Of a stretch of 64,000 nt of DNA, positions 16,996-26,149 are shown one piece after another (position 1 is the first letter of the stretch; the number at the start of each line of letters is the position of its first letter). The notes under the pieces are model-generated. The model saw nothing but the letters and a program-made list of their open reading frames with translations. It was not told the origin of the DNA and made no database searches. The position numbers were made by a program, and so were the translations under genes. The stretch covers positions 2,341,501-2,405,500 of the forward strand of contig CP075525.1 of the NCBI GenBank assembly GCA_025808415.1, read 5' to 3'. This DNA comes from Cyclobacteriaceae bacterium (lineage in GTDB: Bacteria; Bacteroidota; Bacteroidia; Cytophagales; Cyclobacteriaceae).

Positions 16996-17868
16996 TTTTT
17001 CATTGATACCACCAAGCAAAAAATACAATACTACTAGGGCAGTGAAAAAAGATGTTAGTAGGAAAACAGTGCTTGCCCCATAAGCCATCCACAACCAACC
17101 GGCAATTATGCTTGCCATCATGGTAAATACACTTTGAAATCCGGTATAAGTACCAATGGCCGTTGCTGTATCGCGGTTATGACTAATGTTAGTGATCCAG
17201 GCTTTTGCCACACTTTCAGTAGCAGCGGCAAACAATCCGTAAATGGTGAATAGTATGAGGAAGTGCACAAGCGTAGTACCGAAAGCCATGCCGGCATACA
17301 CCAACAAAAAAAAGGTCAAGCCCATTATAAAAGTTTTTTTAAAACCAATCCGGTCACTAAGCCTGCCCATCGGGTAAGCCGTTAGTGCGTAAATGAGGTT
17401 ATAAAAAATATAAACCCCGATAACTACAGTATCATCCATTCCGCTCTCCTTTACCTTGAGTAATAAAAAAACATCCGAACTGTTAATCAATGCAAAGGCC
17501 AGTAATCCAGCGACAAGTCGTTTGTACGAAGGTAAGCTTTCATTCCAATATCGGGCAAACGCAAATACTGATGTGCCTCTGAAATCAACTTTTGTAATGT
17601 GTTTACTTTTCTCTTTTAGTAAAGAGGTGAAACTAATTGCAATAACACCCGGAATGAAAGCAATCAGAAATAGTGCTTTGTAGTGCTGCGGGTAAATGTA
17701 TAAGAATAGCAACGCCAATAGCGGACCAACTACAGCACCCAACGTATCCATAGCCCGATGAAGCCCAAACACCCTCCCCTTTGTTTCTGATGTAGCTTCA
17801 TCCGAAAGCATGGCATCACGGGCACCGGTACGAATACCCTTACCCAGTCGATCCAACGTGCGGGCCAT
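16981..17868 (-). pseudogene. MFS transporter, 5'-truncated
   Basis: This frame encodes the last two thirds of a major facilitator transporter. Homology begins abruptly at FMARTLDRLGKGIRTG, the conserved loop 2-3 region, and continues through about eight membrane helices to the natural C-terminus. The first helices (about 100 residues) are missing: upstream of 17870 the sequence changes to that of a PLP enzyme reading the other way. An open frame continues to 17970, but those residues are antisense to the PLP gene and have no MFS character. The gene is probably dead, or the contig is misjoined here. Related full-length proteins are exporters or metabolite transporters of unknown specificity. 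Confidence 0.75.
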
Positions 17869-17870
17869 GA

Positions 17871-18908
17871 AGGAATCCAACCAACCGATACCTGAGCCAG
17901 GCCTTGGCCAAAATGGAGAATACAGAATCGGCTGCAGTAACCGCGTCAGGAATGGCAGCGATAACCACAACTTTGCTGCAGCTATGCAGGCAAGGCGATG
18001 AAATTATTTGTAATCGCATGGTATACGGAGGAACATATGCGTTCTTAAAAAATGTCGCTCCCCGGTTTGGTATTAAGACCAACTTTGTTGACATCACCAA
18101 CATTGATCGTGTAGAAAAGGCCATAACACCGGCAACAAAAGTCATCTACTGTGAATCGGTAAGTAATCCTTTACTTGAGGTTACGGATATTAAGGCACTT
18201 TCCAAACTAAGTAATAAATATGGCCTAAAACTGATTGTGGACAACACCTTTACCCCATTGATTATTTCGCCTGCCAAGCTGGGAGCAGATATTGTTGTTC
18301 ACAGTTTAACAAAGTTCATAAACGGAACCAGCGATACCGTGGCTGGTGCAATTTGCGCTTCGGATGAATTTATCCATAAACTAAGTGATGTGAACAATGG
18401 AATGATTATGTTATTGGGGCCAGTAATGGATAGCCTGCGTGCAGCTTCTGTACTGAAAAATCTACATAGCCTGCACGTTCGTATGCAACAACATAGTAAA
18501 AACGCACTCTACCTGGCCACTGAACTTTCAAAATCAGGCATGGAAGTCCGTTATCCCGGACTTACTGACCATCCGCAACATACCCTGATGAAAGCGACAA
18601 TGAACCCTGAATTTGGTTACGGAGGTATGTTGGTGCTTAATGTTGGAACAAAACAAAATGCATACAAGCTTATGGAACGCATGCAGCAACAAAACCTGGG
18701 GTACCTGGCTGTCAGCCTTGGGTTTTATAAAACCTTATTCAGCGCTCCCGGAAGCAGCACTTCGTCTGAAATACCCGAAGGCGAGCGCGAGGCGATGGGA
18801 CTTGGCGATGGCCTTATTCGTATGAGTATTGGATTGGATGCGAACATTGAAGACACACTGTACAAAATGAAAAAGTGCATTGACGAAATCAGGGCTGTTC
18901 CAGCCTAG
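17871..18908 (+). pseudogene. Trans-sulfuration PLP enzyme (Met gamma-lyase / cystathionine lyase type), 5'-truncated
   Basis: The Cys/Met-metabolism PLP-dependent fold starts abruptly at NPTNRYLSQALAKMENTESA, the conserved motif that normally lies about 80-100 residues into the protein, directly after an in-frame TGA at 17868. From there it is intact: ASGMAAI, the VDNTFTPLI aspartate, the PLP-lysine motif VHSLTKFINGTSD, and the C-terminal SAPGSSTSSEI and RMSIGLD motifs. The missing part holds the Tyr and Arg that bind PLP phosphate in the neighbouring subunit, so a product from ATG 17913 would probably be inactive. It is head to head with the similarly truncated MFS gene; one deletion or a misassembly explains both. 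Confidence 0.75.
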
Positions 18909-18976
18909 GCTATTCAACGATCAAAATAATCATATTCTGTTGCTTAAAATTGATACTTTAGAGGTTTATTCCTCTC

Positions 18977-19366
18977 ATGTCATCCTTTACCTTAGAAATT
19001 CAACTATCTGATTCTTATCTCGTGGCAAAAGGCTATGGAAGACGCAACACATTAGCTGAAGTTTTAGAAGGTACACGGCAAATTGCCATGGCTTTAAGTG
19101 AAACAAAAAGTAAATACTTATTAGTCGACTACTCCGAGGTTGTAACCAGGCTTCTTGCTACCGATGCCTTTAATATTGTTAGGATTTATGAATCCCGTGT
19201 TTCTGAATTTCAAGATATTGTAATGGCCGTTGTTATTAACCCGGCCGAAGAACAATTTGATGCTTTTTGGGAAAAAATTTGCCGCATACGCGGCTATCAG
19301 TTTAAAATTTTTACGGATCGGCAAGCAGCTGAAGATTGGCTAAAGGATAAAATTGATCAGCATTGA
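18977..19366 (+). CDS. SpoIIAA/STAS-like protein, unknown function
   Basis: A 129-residue soluble protein with an alternating beta/alpha pattern (ESKYLLVDYSEV..., IVMAVVINP, YQFKIFTDRQAAEDWL) typical of the SpoIIAA-like/STAS fold found in many short Bacteroidota proteins. No catalytic motif. ATG 18977. It ends 6 bp before the CHAT gene and is likely co-transcribed with it. The association suggests a small regulatory or binding partner, but this is inference. Confidence 0.6.
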   Translation: MSSFTLEIQLSDSYLVAKGYGRRNTLAEVLEGTRQIAMALSETKSKYLLVDYSEVVTRLLATDAFNIVRIYESRVSEFQDIVMAVVINPAEEQFDAFWEKICRIRGYQFKIFTDRQAAEDWLKDKIDQH

Positions 19367-19372
19367 ACAATT

Positions 19373-21991
19373 ATGATGCGTATAGTCTATAGTCTCCTGG
19401 TAACCCTTATCATACCAACAGTTAAGGCGCAAACATGGGATTCGCTGAATACCAAAGGACTAAAACTTTACATTGAAGGTAACTATACGTTGGCTCAGGA
19501 AATAATAGAAAAAGCTTTGATCCGAGCTGAAGTTGATTCAGGAAAAATCAGTTCAGCCTACGCCAGCAGCCTCACAACGCTCGCGCAAATCAATAAGGCT
19601 ACCGGTAATTATGGAAAAGCTGCTGATATGTTTCGTTTCACCATTTTTGTTGCCGACAAACAATACGATTTTGGCCATATCGACCGTATTCAAACACGGG
19701 TTGAGCTTGCCAATTTATTTTTAGAATCAGGACAATACGATAGCTGTGAAATTTACCTGAGAAAATGCCTTGATTTTATTCAGTTGGCATATACCAATAA
19801 CCGTGAGTACTACAGCAACAACATATTGAATTTTATCCTGGCTTTTGCACACATTCAAAATTCTATGGCTTCCCTACATCGAAGAACCGGACAGCTTAAG
19901 AAGGCAATAACTGAATTGGAAGAAACCATTACCTTTTTAAAAGAAGCAATGGGGCAAGAAGTTTTGGGCCTGAACGAATACAAAACCATACTCAGTAACC
20001 TGTGTAATTATTATCTGGAGTATGGAGCGGTCGAAAAAGCGACCTTGCTGAATACAGAGTACATTTCCCTCATAAAAAATAAACAATCACTCTCCTACCT
20101 ATATGCGCTTCAAAATCATGGAAATATCTTTCGAAGGCTTGAACAAACCGATTCAGCCATACATTCCTGGCAAAAGGCATTGGGAATGATTGAACACGGC
20201 CTCTACTATGGCAGCCAACTCCACATTTCAATATTAACTAACCTCGGTGAGGTATATAGTTATCTGGAGAATTATGAAGAGGCTCTTGGGCATTTGCGTG
20301 CAGCCAGGGCATTACTTGAAAAAACAGGTAGTATTAATCCAAGAATATACCAAACCACATTGCTTAATTTGGCACTAACTTATTTCTATAATTCCAATTT
20401 TAAAGAAGCAGACGCAGCATTCAACAGTCTAACAGACCACTTGCTTAAAGAAGTAAAACACAACTTCACCTACCTTAGCGAGAATGAAAAAATTTCATTT
20501 TACAGAAACCAACGGGATATCCTCCAGGAATATTTACTCTTCGCTTTAACCGTTTCGGGCACAATACCCGGACAAGACTTCCAAAATCCCGATATCACTA
20601 AAAGGCTCTTTGATCTTCAGCTTTCAACAAAGGGCATTATTCTGAATGCAAGCCATAAAATGAAAACAATCATTCTAAACGGGGATAACCAACAACTAAA
20701 GGCCGATTATCAACGGTGGGAATACTTAAAAAATGAACTTGCACAGTTGATTCGAAGCGAAACCCCATCTGCAAATCAAATAGCCGAACTCACAGTCTAT
20801 GTAGAGGAAATGGAAATAAAACTTAGTCGCGCGTCAGCATCTTTCAAAAAGGGCTTCCTGGTTGAAGAAATTTCATGGAGGGATATTCAGAAAAAATTAA
20901 AACCAGGTGAAGCAGCCGTGGAAATGGTAAGCATGTACAACGGTTTGCTCTATGCCGCCCTTATTGTTACAAAAGAAACGGATGACCGGCCGCGCATGGC
21001 TATTGTGAAGGGTAGTGAGATAAGAAGACTTGAAAAAGAGTATGCACGACAATACATTAATGCCATAAACTTCAGGTACACCGATACCCTTTCGTATGCG
21101 GTTTATTGGAAACCCATAGCCGATGCTATTTCGCAAGCCCTTCCTAAAAATCAAAAATTGAAGCGTGTCTATTTTTCTCCGGATGGCATCTATAACCAGA
21201 TAAACCTGAATACCTTTTATGACACAAAATCTGGAAAATACCTGATCGACCAGGTAGAAATCCACCAGCTCATCAATACCAAAGAACTCGTAGGCCCAAA
21301 ACCCAAAGCAAATAAATCGGTAATGCAACGCGCTACGCTCTTTGGAAATCCGGCATTTTCCGTAATCACTTCCGAAACCAATCAATTGTTTACTGACCTT
21401 CCAGGAACTGAGAAAGAGGTTGATGCGATTTATACACTACTAAAAAACAAAGGATGGTCGGTCGATCGGTACAAAGGTTCTTCAGCAACGGAAACCCGGT
21501 TGAAGTCGATAAAAGAAAACGAAATTTTACACCTGGCCACACATGGTTTTTTTAGCGGCCATGATGGCCAATCAAATTCATTGGTATGGATGTTAATCAA
21601 CTCGGGTGTTGTGCTTGCGGGTGCCAATCAGCCCGCATTGCTGGACCAGGACGATGGAATACTTACAGCCTATGAAGCCGTAAACCTGAATTTGGATAAT
21701 ACACTACTGGTAGTGCTATCAGCTTGCGAAACAGGGCTTGGTGAATATTACCCGGGCGAGGGCGTATACGGATTGCGCCTGGCTTTATCGGCAGCGGGTG
21801 CTTCCACCATAATTATGAGTTTATGGAAGGTGGATGATTTTGTTACGCAACAATTGATGATTGCCTTTTACAGGCGATGGTTGAAACATCCGGGCCACAT
21901 GCGTGCTGCATTTCGGGCTGCCCAGCAGGAAATTAAAAAGACCCACCCAGATCCGTATTACTGGGGGGCCTTTGTGTTGACGGGGCGATAA
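19373..21991 (+). CDS. Secreted TPR-CHAT caspase-like protease
   Basis: An 872-residue protein. It has a signal peptide (about residues 1-20, LLVTLIIPTVKAQ), tetratricopeptide repeats from about 25 to 360 (for example YASSLTTLAQINKATGNYGKAADMF in part), a linker, and a C-terminal CHAT domain from about 560. The caspase-like catalytic pair is intact: H724 in LATHGFF and C785 in VVLSACETGLGE, followed by AAGASTIIMSLWKVDD. CHAT proteases are cysteine proteases; some are effectors in defence and cell death, but TPR-CHAT proteins with a signal peptide in Bacteroidota have unknown targets and should act in the periplasm or outside. The short STAS-like gene precedes it by 6 bp; rpoD follows convergently after 4 bp. 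Confidence 0.9.
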   Translation: MMRIVYSLLVTLIIPTVKAQTWDSLNTKGLKLYIEGNYTLAQEIIEKALIRAEVDSGKISSAYASSLTTLAQINKATGNYGKAADMFRFTIFVADKQYDFGHIDRIQTRVELANLFLESGQYDSCEIYLRKCLDFIQLAYTNNREYYSNNILNFILAFAHIQNSMASLHRRTGQLKKAITELEETITFLKEAMGQEVLGLNEYKTILSNLCNYYLEYGAVEKATLLNTEYISLIKNKQSLSYLYALQNHGNIFRRLEQTDSAIHSWQKALGMIEHGLYYGSQLHISILTNLGEVYSYLENYEEALGHLRAARALLEKTGSINPRIYQTTLLNLALTYFYNSNFKEADAAFNSLTDHLLKEVKHNFTYLSENEKISFYRNQRDILQEYLLFALTVSGTIPGQDFQNPDITKRLFDLQLSTKGIILNASHKMKTIILNGDNQQLKADYQRWEYLKNELAQLIRSETPSANQIAELTVYVEEMEIKLSRASASFKKGFLVEEISWRDIQKKLKPGEAAVEMVSMYNGLLYAALIVTKETDDRPRMAIVKGSEIRRLEKEYARQYINAINFRYTDTLSYAVYWKPIADAISQALPKNQKLKRVYFSPDGIYNQINLNTFYDTKSGKYLIDQVEIHQLINTKELVGPKPKANKSVMQRATLFGNPAFSVITSETNQLFTDLPGTEKEVDAIYTLLKNKGWSVDRYKGSSATETRLKSIKENEILHLATHGFFSGHDGQSNSLVWMLINSGVVLAGANQPALLDQDDGILTAYEAVNLNLDNTLLVVLSACETGLGEYYPGEGVYGLRLALSAAGASTIIMSLWKVDDFVTQQLMIAFYRRWLKHPGHMRAAFRAAQQEIKKTHPDPYYWGAFVLTGR

Positions 21992-21995
21992 TCGA

Positions 21996-22859
21996 TTACC
22001 CTAAATATGCTTTTAAGCTCTTGCTTCGCGAGCTATGCCTTAACCTGCGGGTTGCCTTTTCTTTGATCTGGCGTACACGTTCACGGGTAAGGTTAAACTT
22101 CTCTCCTATTTCTTCCAGGGTCATGGCCTGTTCGCCATTCAAACCAAAATAGTAAGCAATTACATCAGCTTCGCGTTGTGTAAGCGTAGCCAAAGCACGC
22201 TGTACTTCTTTGCGGAGTGAGTCCTGTATCAGGCTTGAGTCGGGTGTTTCTTCGCTGTTGTTTTCCAGCACATCCAACAGGTTGCTTTCTTCACCCTGGG
22301 CAAATGGGGCATCTACTGAAACATGTCGGCCGGATATACCCAGGTTATCGCGAACCTCTTGGGTGGTTATATCCAATACTTCGGCTAATTCTTCGGCCGA
22401 GGGCTCACGCTGAAACTTCTGTTCCAGTTCTGAGAATGTCCTCGAAATCTTATTTAAAGACCCTACACGGTTCAAGGGTAACCGTACAATACGCGATTGC
22501 TCGGCCAGGGCTTGCATGATAGACTGGCGAATCCACCAAACGGCATAAGAAATGAACTTAAACCCGCGTGTTTCATCAAAGCGTGTAGCCGCTTTTATAA
22601 GGCCTACGTTACCCTCATTAATAAGGTCGCCTAAGGTAAGGCCGTTGTTTTGATATTGTTTTGCCACAGAAACAACAAATCGCAGATTTGCTTTTGTCAG
22701 CTTTTCAAGGGCTACCTGGTCTCCAGCTTTTATACGCTTGGCAAGTTCCACTTCCTGCTCTGCCGTAATGAGGTCTACTTTTCCGATTTCCTGTAAATAC
22801 TTATCGAGCGATTGACTTTCCCGATTCGTAATCTGTTTGCTGATTTTTAACTGTCTCAT
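21996..22859 (-). CDS. rpoD: Primary RNA polymerase sigma factor RpoD/SigA
   Basis: A 287-residue group 1 sigma factor of the short Bacteroidota form. It begins at ATG 22859 ([22 protein letters not shown]); the open frame extends further upstream but this start gives the standard family N-terminus. Region 1.2 ([15 protein letters not shown]), region 2 ([22 protein letters not shown]..., [17 protein letters not shown]), region 3 and region 4.2 ([16 protein letters not shown]) are all present. It directs RNA polymerase to the TAnnTTTG-type promoters of this phylum. A matching -7 element lies upstream. Confidence 0.97.
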   Translation of the reverse strand: MRQLKISKQITNRESQSLDKYLQEIGKVDLITAEQEVELAKRIKAGDQVALEKLTKANLRFVVSVAKQYQNNGLTLGDLINEGNVGLIKAATRFDETRGFKFISYAVWWIRQSIMQALAEQSRIVRLPLNRVGSLNKISRTFSELEQKFQREPSAEELAEVLDITTQEVRDNLGISGRHVSVDAPFAQGEESNLLDVLENNSEETPDSSLIQDSLRKEVQRALATLTQREADVIAYYFGLNGEQAMTLEEIGEKFNLTRERVRQIKEKATRRLRHSSRSKSLKAYLG

Positions 22860-22880
22860 GAAGGAATGAACGATTTCGTG

Positions 22881-22888
22881 CAAAAATA
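22881..22888 (-). promoter_or_regulatory. -7 promoter element of rpoD
   Basis: Read on the minus strand the sequence is TATTTTTG, an exact match to the Bacteroidota -7 consensus TAnnTTTG, 21 bases before the rpoD ATG. A TTTG about 25 bases further upstream could serve as the -33 element, though the spacing is longer than usual. A short 5' leader of about 15 bases would result. Confidence 0.45.
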
Positions 22889-23066
22889 GTTCAAAAAGGC
22901 CATTATATAAAGACAAACCCCAGAAAACACGGGCTGGCAAACAACGGCTACCGGAAACCAATCCTGGGCCTTAACAGGCTGTACTACCTTGCCATCCGTC
23001 AAAAACCAAAAAATCCGATAGATATTCTGAAGAATCAACAAGTTCCGGGCGCTTATTCTGACCAGA
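22889..23066. other. rpoD / histidine kinase intergenic region
   Basis: About 180 bases between two genes on the minus strand. Small open frames here (22856-23110) have arginine-rich, low-likelihood products. No hairpin terminator or RNA gene was recognised. Confidence 0.4.
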
Positions 23067-24755
23067 TCAAACATTCTTCTTAAAATAAAGAATAAATGCC
23101 GTACCCTCATTTAGCCTGCTCTCTACCTTTAGTTTTCCACCCAATGTAGTTAGCTGGGTTTTTACCAGGTAAAGGCCAAGTCCCTTGCCCTCAACGTGGG
23201 TATGGAACCTTTTGTACAGCTTGAACAAATCCTGGTCGTATTTTCCAAGGTCTATACCCAATCCATTGTCCCTTACTTCAAGGCGAACGAAATCACGTTC
23301 CTCCATTGCGGTTATCTCAACTTCGAGTTTCCGATCGGGGTTACGGTATTTAATGGCGTTACTGATTACGTTATAAAGTATACTCTCCATGTAGGGCTGA
23401 AGGAACCTGACAGCGTTAACGGCATCAAGATTCAATTTTACATTGGCATTGGTAAGGGTCAATTCCGGTTGAAGCACATCGAGTACCCGCTCAACCGACT
23501 TCCTTAAATCAACCTGATCTAATTGCGCTGTATTAAGGTTTTCGATTTCCAATATCTGGTTGATGTCACGTATTACCTGGTCGAGGTCGCTTATGGCTTG
23601 CGTAATATGGTTCAGAATTTCTTCAGTCTCCTGCTTGCTTTGGCTTGCTTTAAGAATTGAACTGAGGCCTAAAATACGTGCCACTGGAGCTCTCAGGTTA
23701 TGGGACACAATGTAGGAGAACTGCTTTAACCTGCTGTTGTGCTCTACCAATTCTGCATTGGCATTGCGCAACTCAAGTGTTTGTCGCTCAACCTCATGTT
23801 TAAGGTCTTTATTGATATTCTCAATAGTCAGGTTTTGTTCATGAATGGTTGTGTTTGCAGCGGTTAGTTCTTCGTTTTGCTGGAGCAGTGCATTCCGCTG
23901 CAGTTCAATTTCCTTTTGTTGCAGCGATAGTTGCTCGTTATGTGCCGATATCTCTTCATTCTGGGCAGATATTTCTTCATTCTGGGCAGATATTTCTTCA
24001 TTCTGCGCTAAAATCTCTTTGGTTCGCTCAGCCACCAGTTTTTCAAGAATGACGTTCTGATCGGCCAATAGTTTGTTTCGCGCCAACTCTGATTCACGAA
24101 GTTGCTCGGCCACTTTTATTAACCGCAGCGATCGGTAAGCGCCATAGAAAACCATGGGCACCGTAATAAAAAAAATCAACAACTGGATGAGATATGCATT
24201 GCGCAGCGCAACATGGTACTCTTCTTCACTTTTGTCTTTTATGGAGTTTTCTAAACTAAAAACTGCATTTCGGAATTTCATATACTCAAGGTAAAGGGCG
24301 TACCCGCGATCTTCCGCCAGCACAGCTTTAAACTCAATCAATTTTTTTGAATCGATTAGTTGAAACATGCTATCGATAAGTTGAAAGTAGGAGTCAACTT
24401 TAACTTTAAAATTTACGAAGGAAGGCATGTCGAACCCTTGACGTTCCAAAACCGGTGCCATAGAAGTAAAAGCTTCTTCAACAGCCTGACGTGCCGAATC
24501 GGTTGAAAGTCTTAGCGCTCTACTTTCAGGAACCAGCGCTGTTCCACGAAGCCCCAGGTCGGCAAGGTGTAAATTCCTGATTATGCTTCCCGTTTTGATT
24601 TTCATTTGTTCTGCTTCATCCTGAATCTTGCGGTTATTTTCGATAGTAACGCTATTTTGATAGCTCAGGTAAATGCTGATTAACAGGAAAACAGCAATAC
24701 CAGTCGCTACCGGATAAAGATTTCTTTTGCGCATAAAGTTTTCATCAGGAACCAT
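23067..24755 (-). CDS. Membrane sensor histidine kinase with heptad-repeat coiled coil
   Basis: A 562-residue orphan sensor kinase. TM1 is at about residues 15-33, followed by a helical periplasmic sensor of the CHASE3 type (about 40-190, with LADLGLRGTALVP), TM2 at about 190-212, and then a long coiled coil containing near-perfect AQNEEIS heptads. The H box is FSYIVSHNLRAPVARILG, and the HATPase motifs are NVISNAIKYRN, DNGLGID and GKGLGLYLVK. It should autophosphorylate on the H-box histidine and pass the phosphate to an unlinked response regulator. The start is ATG 24755 or ATG 24734. Nothing adjacent identifies the stimulus. Confidence 0.9.
   Translation of the reverse strand: MVPDENFMRKRNLYPVATGIAVFLLISIYLSYQNSVTIENNRKIQDEAEQMKIKTGSIIRNLHLADLGLRGTALVPESRALRLSTDSARQAVEEAFTSMAPVLERQGFDMPSFVNFKVKVDSYFQLIDSMFQLIDSKKLIEFKAVLAEDRGYALYLEYMKFRNAVFSLENSIKDKSEEEYHVALRNAYLIQLLIFFITVPMVFYGAYRSLRLIKVAEQLRESELARNKLLADQNVILEKLVAERTKEILAQNEEISAQNEEISAQNEEISAHNEQLSLQQKEIELQRNALLQQNEELTAANTTIHEQNLTIENINKDLKHEVERQTLELRNANAELVEHNSRLKQFSYIVSHNLRAPVARILGLSSILKASQSKQETEEILNHITQAISDLDQVIRDINQILEIENLNTAQLDQVDLRKSVERVLDVLQPELTLTNANVKLNLDAVNAVRFLQPYMESILYNVISNAIKYRNPDRKLEVEITAMEERDFVRLEVRDNGLGIDLGKYDQDLFKLYKRFHTHVEGKGLGLYLVKTQLTTLGGKLKVESRLNEGTAFILYFKKNV
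23942..24020 (-). repeat. 21-bp tandem repeats inside a histidine kinase gene
   Basis: Consecutive 21-bp units encode the heptads AQNEEIS, AQNEEIS, AQNEEIS, AHNEQLS and a preceding AQNEEIL. Two of the units are identical at the DNA level. The repeats extend the coiled coil between the last membrane helix and the kinase core, and their number could change by slippage. Confidence 0.75.
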
Positions 24756-24868
24756 ACATGATTCTGGTGTAAGCCAAAGTAATTAAAATCTAAAGGATGG
24801 ATCGAAATTTAAATAATAATGATGAAGAAGTAAAAGAAAAAATACAAACCATAATAAAGCCTCCTGAT

Positions 24869-25462
24869 TTACCTATCGGTAGCAAAGCGTAAAGCAAAAT
24901 CAAGGTCTACATGTTCACTTACTTTTACCATACCCATCATGCGCACGGGTGGTACCAAACCATAATCGGTAAGCAACACCCTTTGTTTTCCATAAATCAA
25001 TAAGCTGCCCGGATTCTCAACCTTACAGTTTACGGTATAGCGTTTAACAACTTGGTTAATATTTATCGTAATTTCTGCTTTACCCTCTTGCCACACTTCG
25101 TTAGGTTGCCAGGTTGGCATAAGGGCTTGCAATTCCACCTGTATAAAAGGGTTTTCTTCTTCCAATAACATTTTTCGAAAGTCTTTGTTCATGATACCAT
25201 TGCCTGAATCAAAAGCGCGGACCTTTAGATTAATTATTCCGCCTGATAAGCGTAGCACCCCATCCTTCATAGTAACACGGACAGGACGATCAATTGAAAT
25301 TTCTTCGGTATATTCAAACTTAAAGGTATTAACATTGGTTGAACCAAAAACAGTGACCTTACTGGTGGGATGTATGAAGATACGATACTCCTGGGCACCA
25401 ACTTCGTAACCCAATAGTACAAATGCCGTAATAAAAGCAAACACGGTAGTAAGGCGAAACAT
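24869..25462 (-). CDS. YceI-like secreted protein (first paralogue)
   Basis: A 197-residue protein with a signal peptide (to about VGAQ) and a lipocalin-like beta-barrel of the YceI type (VFGSTNVNTFKFEY, then FIQVELQALMP and the C-terminal VLLTDYGLVPPVRMMGMVKV). YceI proteins bind long-chain isoprenoids in the periplasm. The domain is more divergent here than in the neighbouring paralogue, with which it probably forms an operon (38-bp gap). Confidence 0.75.
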   Translation of the reverse strand: MFRLTTVFAFITAFVLLGYEVGAQEYRIFIHPTSKVTVFGSTNVNTFKFEYTEEISIDRPVRVTMKDGVLRLSGGIINLKVRAFDSGNGIMNKDFRKMLLEEENPFIQVELQALMPTWQPNEVWQEGKAEITININQVVKRYTVNCKVENPGSLLIYGKQRVLLTDYGLVPPVRMMGMVKVSEHVDLDFALRFATDR

Positions 25463-25500
25463 ACAGGCATTAATAATTTGGCAATAAACGAATGTGCAGA

Positions 25501-26082
25501 TTATTTAACAGCAAAAAAAGTTGCTTTGTATTCAACGATAACCTCATTCCCGGTTTTGATGGTGCCAAAAAGTGCTGTGGGTGGATCAACATTATAATCT
25601 GTCATTTTTATTGGTGTTTTACCTTCAAAGACTATACCATTGGATACTGGGGTTGCCCTTGCGGATAAAACAATTTCCTTACTGGTTCCGGCAATGCGCA
25701 GTATTCCGGTAATTTCTACACCCGAAGGTTTACTGGAAATAAGCCGGTTAAATGTAAATGTAATATTAGGGTGCCTGCCTGCATCAAGGGCTTTGTAGAT
25801 ATTTTTATCCATATTCTTGTCGTAGTACTCGCCATTCTCTTTGATACTACGAATAAATGAAGTTGCCGAATTGATCACCAGCGAATGGATTACTTTAATC
25901 GTCCCGTTTTGCAACTCGCCCTTTAGCTGTCCTGACAGTTGCTCGGCTTTGCATTGCCAGGGATGTAAAGATGATGTTCCGCTGATGATCAATTGACTGT
26001 CCCTGGCCGAAAGCACCATTTCCGTTTGCCCAAACACGGAAAAAGCAACAAAAAGAAAGCCACACAATAATCCATTTCTCAT
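25501..26082 (-). CDS. YceI family periplasmic protein
   Basis: A 193-residue YceI protein with a signal peptide (cut after VFGQ). Family hallmarks are GTSSLHPWQCKAEQL, the NPNITFTF-type strand (RHPNITFTFNRL) and the terminal KMTDYNVDPPTALFGTIKTG. It is expected to bind an isoprenoid or quinone-like ligand in the periplasm; related genes often serve respiratory or stress functions. It precedes a second, more divergent YceI-like gene on the same strand. Confidence 0.85.
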   Translation of the reverse strand: MRNGLLCGFLFVAFSVFGQTEMVLSARDSQLIISGTSSLHPWQCKAEQLSGQLKGELQNGTIKVIHSLVINSATSFIRSIKENGEYYDKNMDKNIYKALDAGRHPNITFTFNRLISSKPSGVEITGILRIAGTSKEIVLSARATPVSNGIVFEGKTPIKMTDYNVDPPTALFGTIKTGNEVIVEYKATFFAVK

Positions 26083-26149
26083 AAGCCCTTACTGCTTCTT
26101 GTAAATATCATCATTTTAACCTGACCGGAATTATCACATAAATCCAACG

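Noticed and set aside
17869..17970. N-terminal extension of the MFS gene up to 17970
   Set aside because: The extra residues are antisense to the trans-sulfuration gene and are not hydrophobic in the MFS pattern.
22210..22519. Open frames antisense to rpoD
   Set aside because: They are opposite a strongly conserved gene and have no family resemblance.
23942..24020. CRISPR-like direct repeats
   Set aside because: The repeats are contiguous, in frame and encode a coiled coil; there are no spacers.
24869..26082. One duplicated gene split by a frameshift
   Set aside because: The two YceI-like proteins each have a signal peptide and a full domain, so they are separate paralogues.
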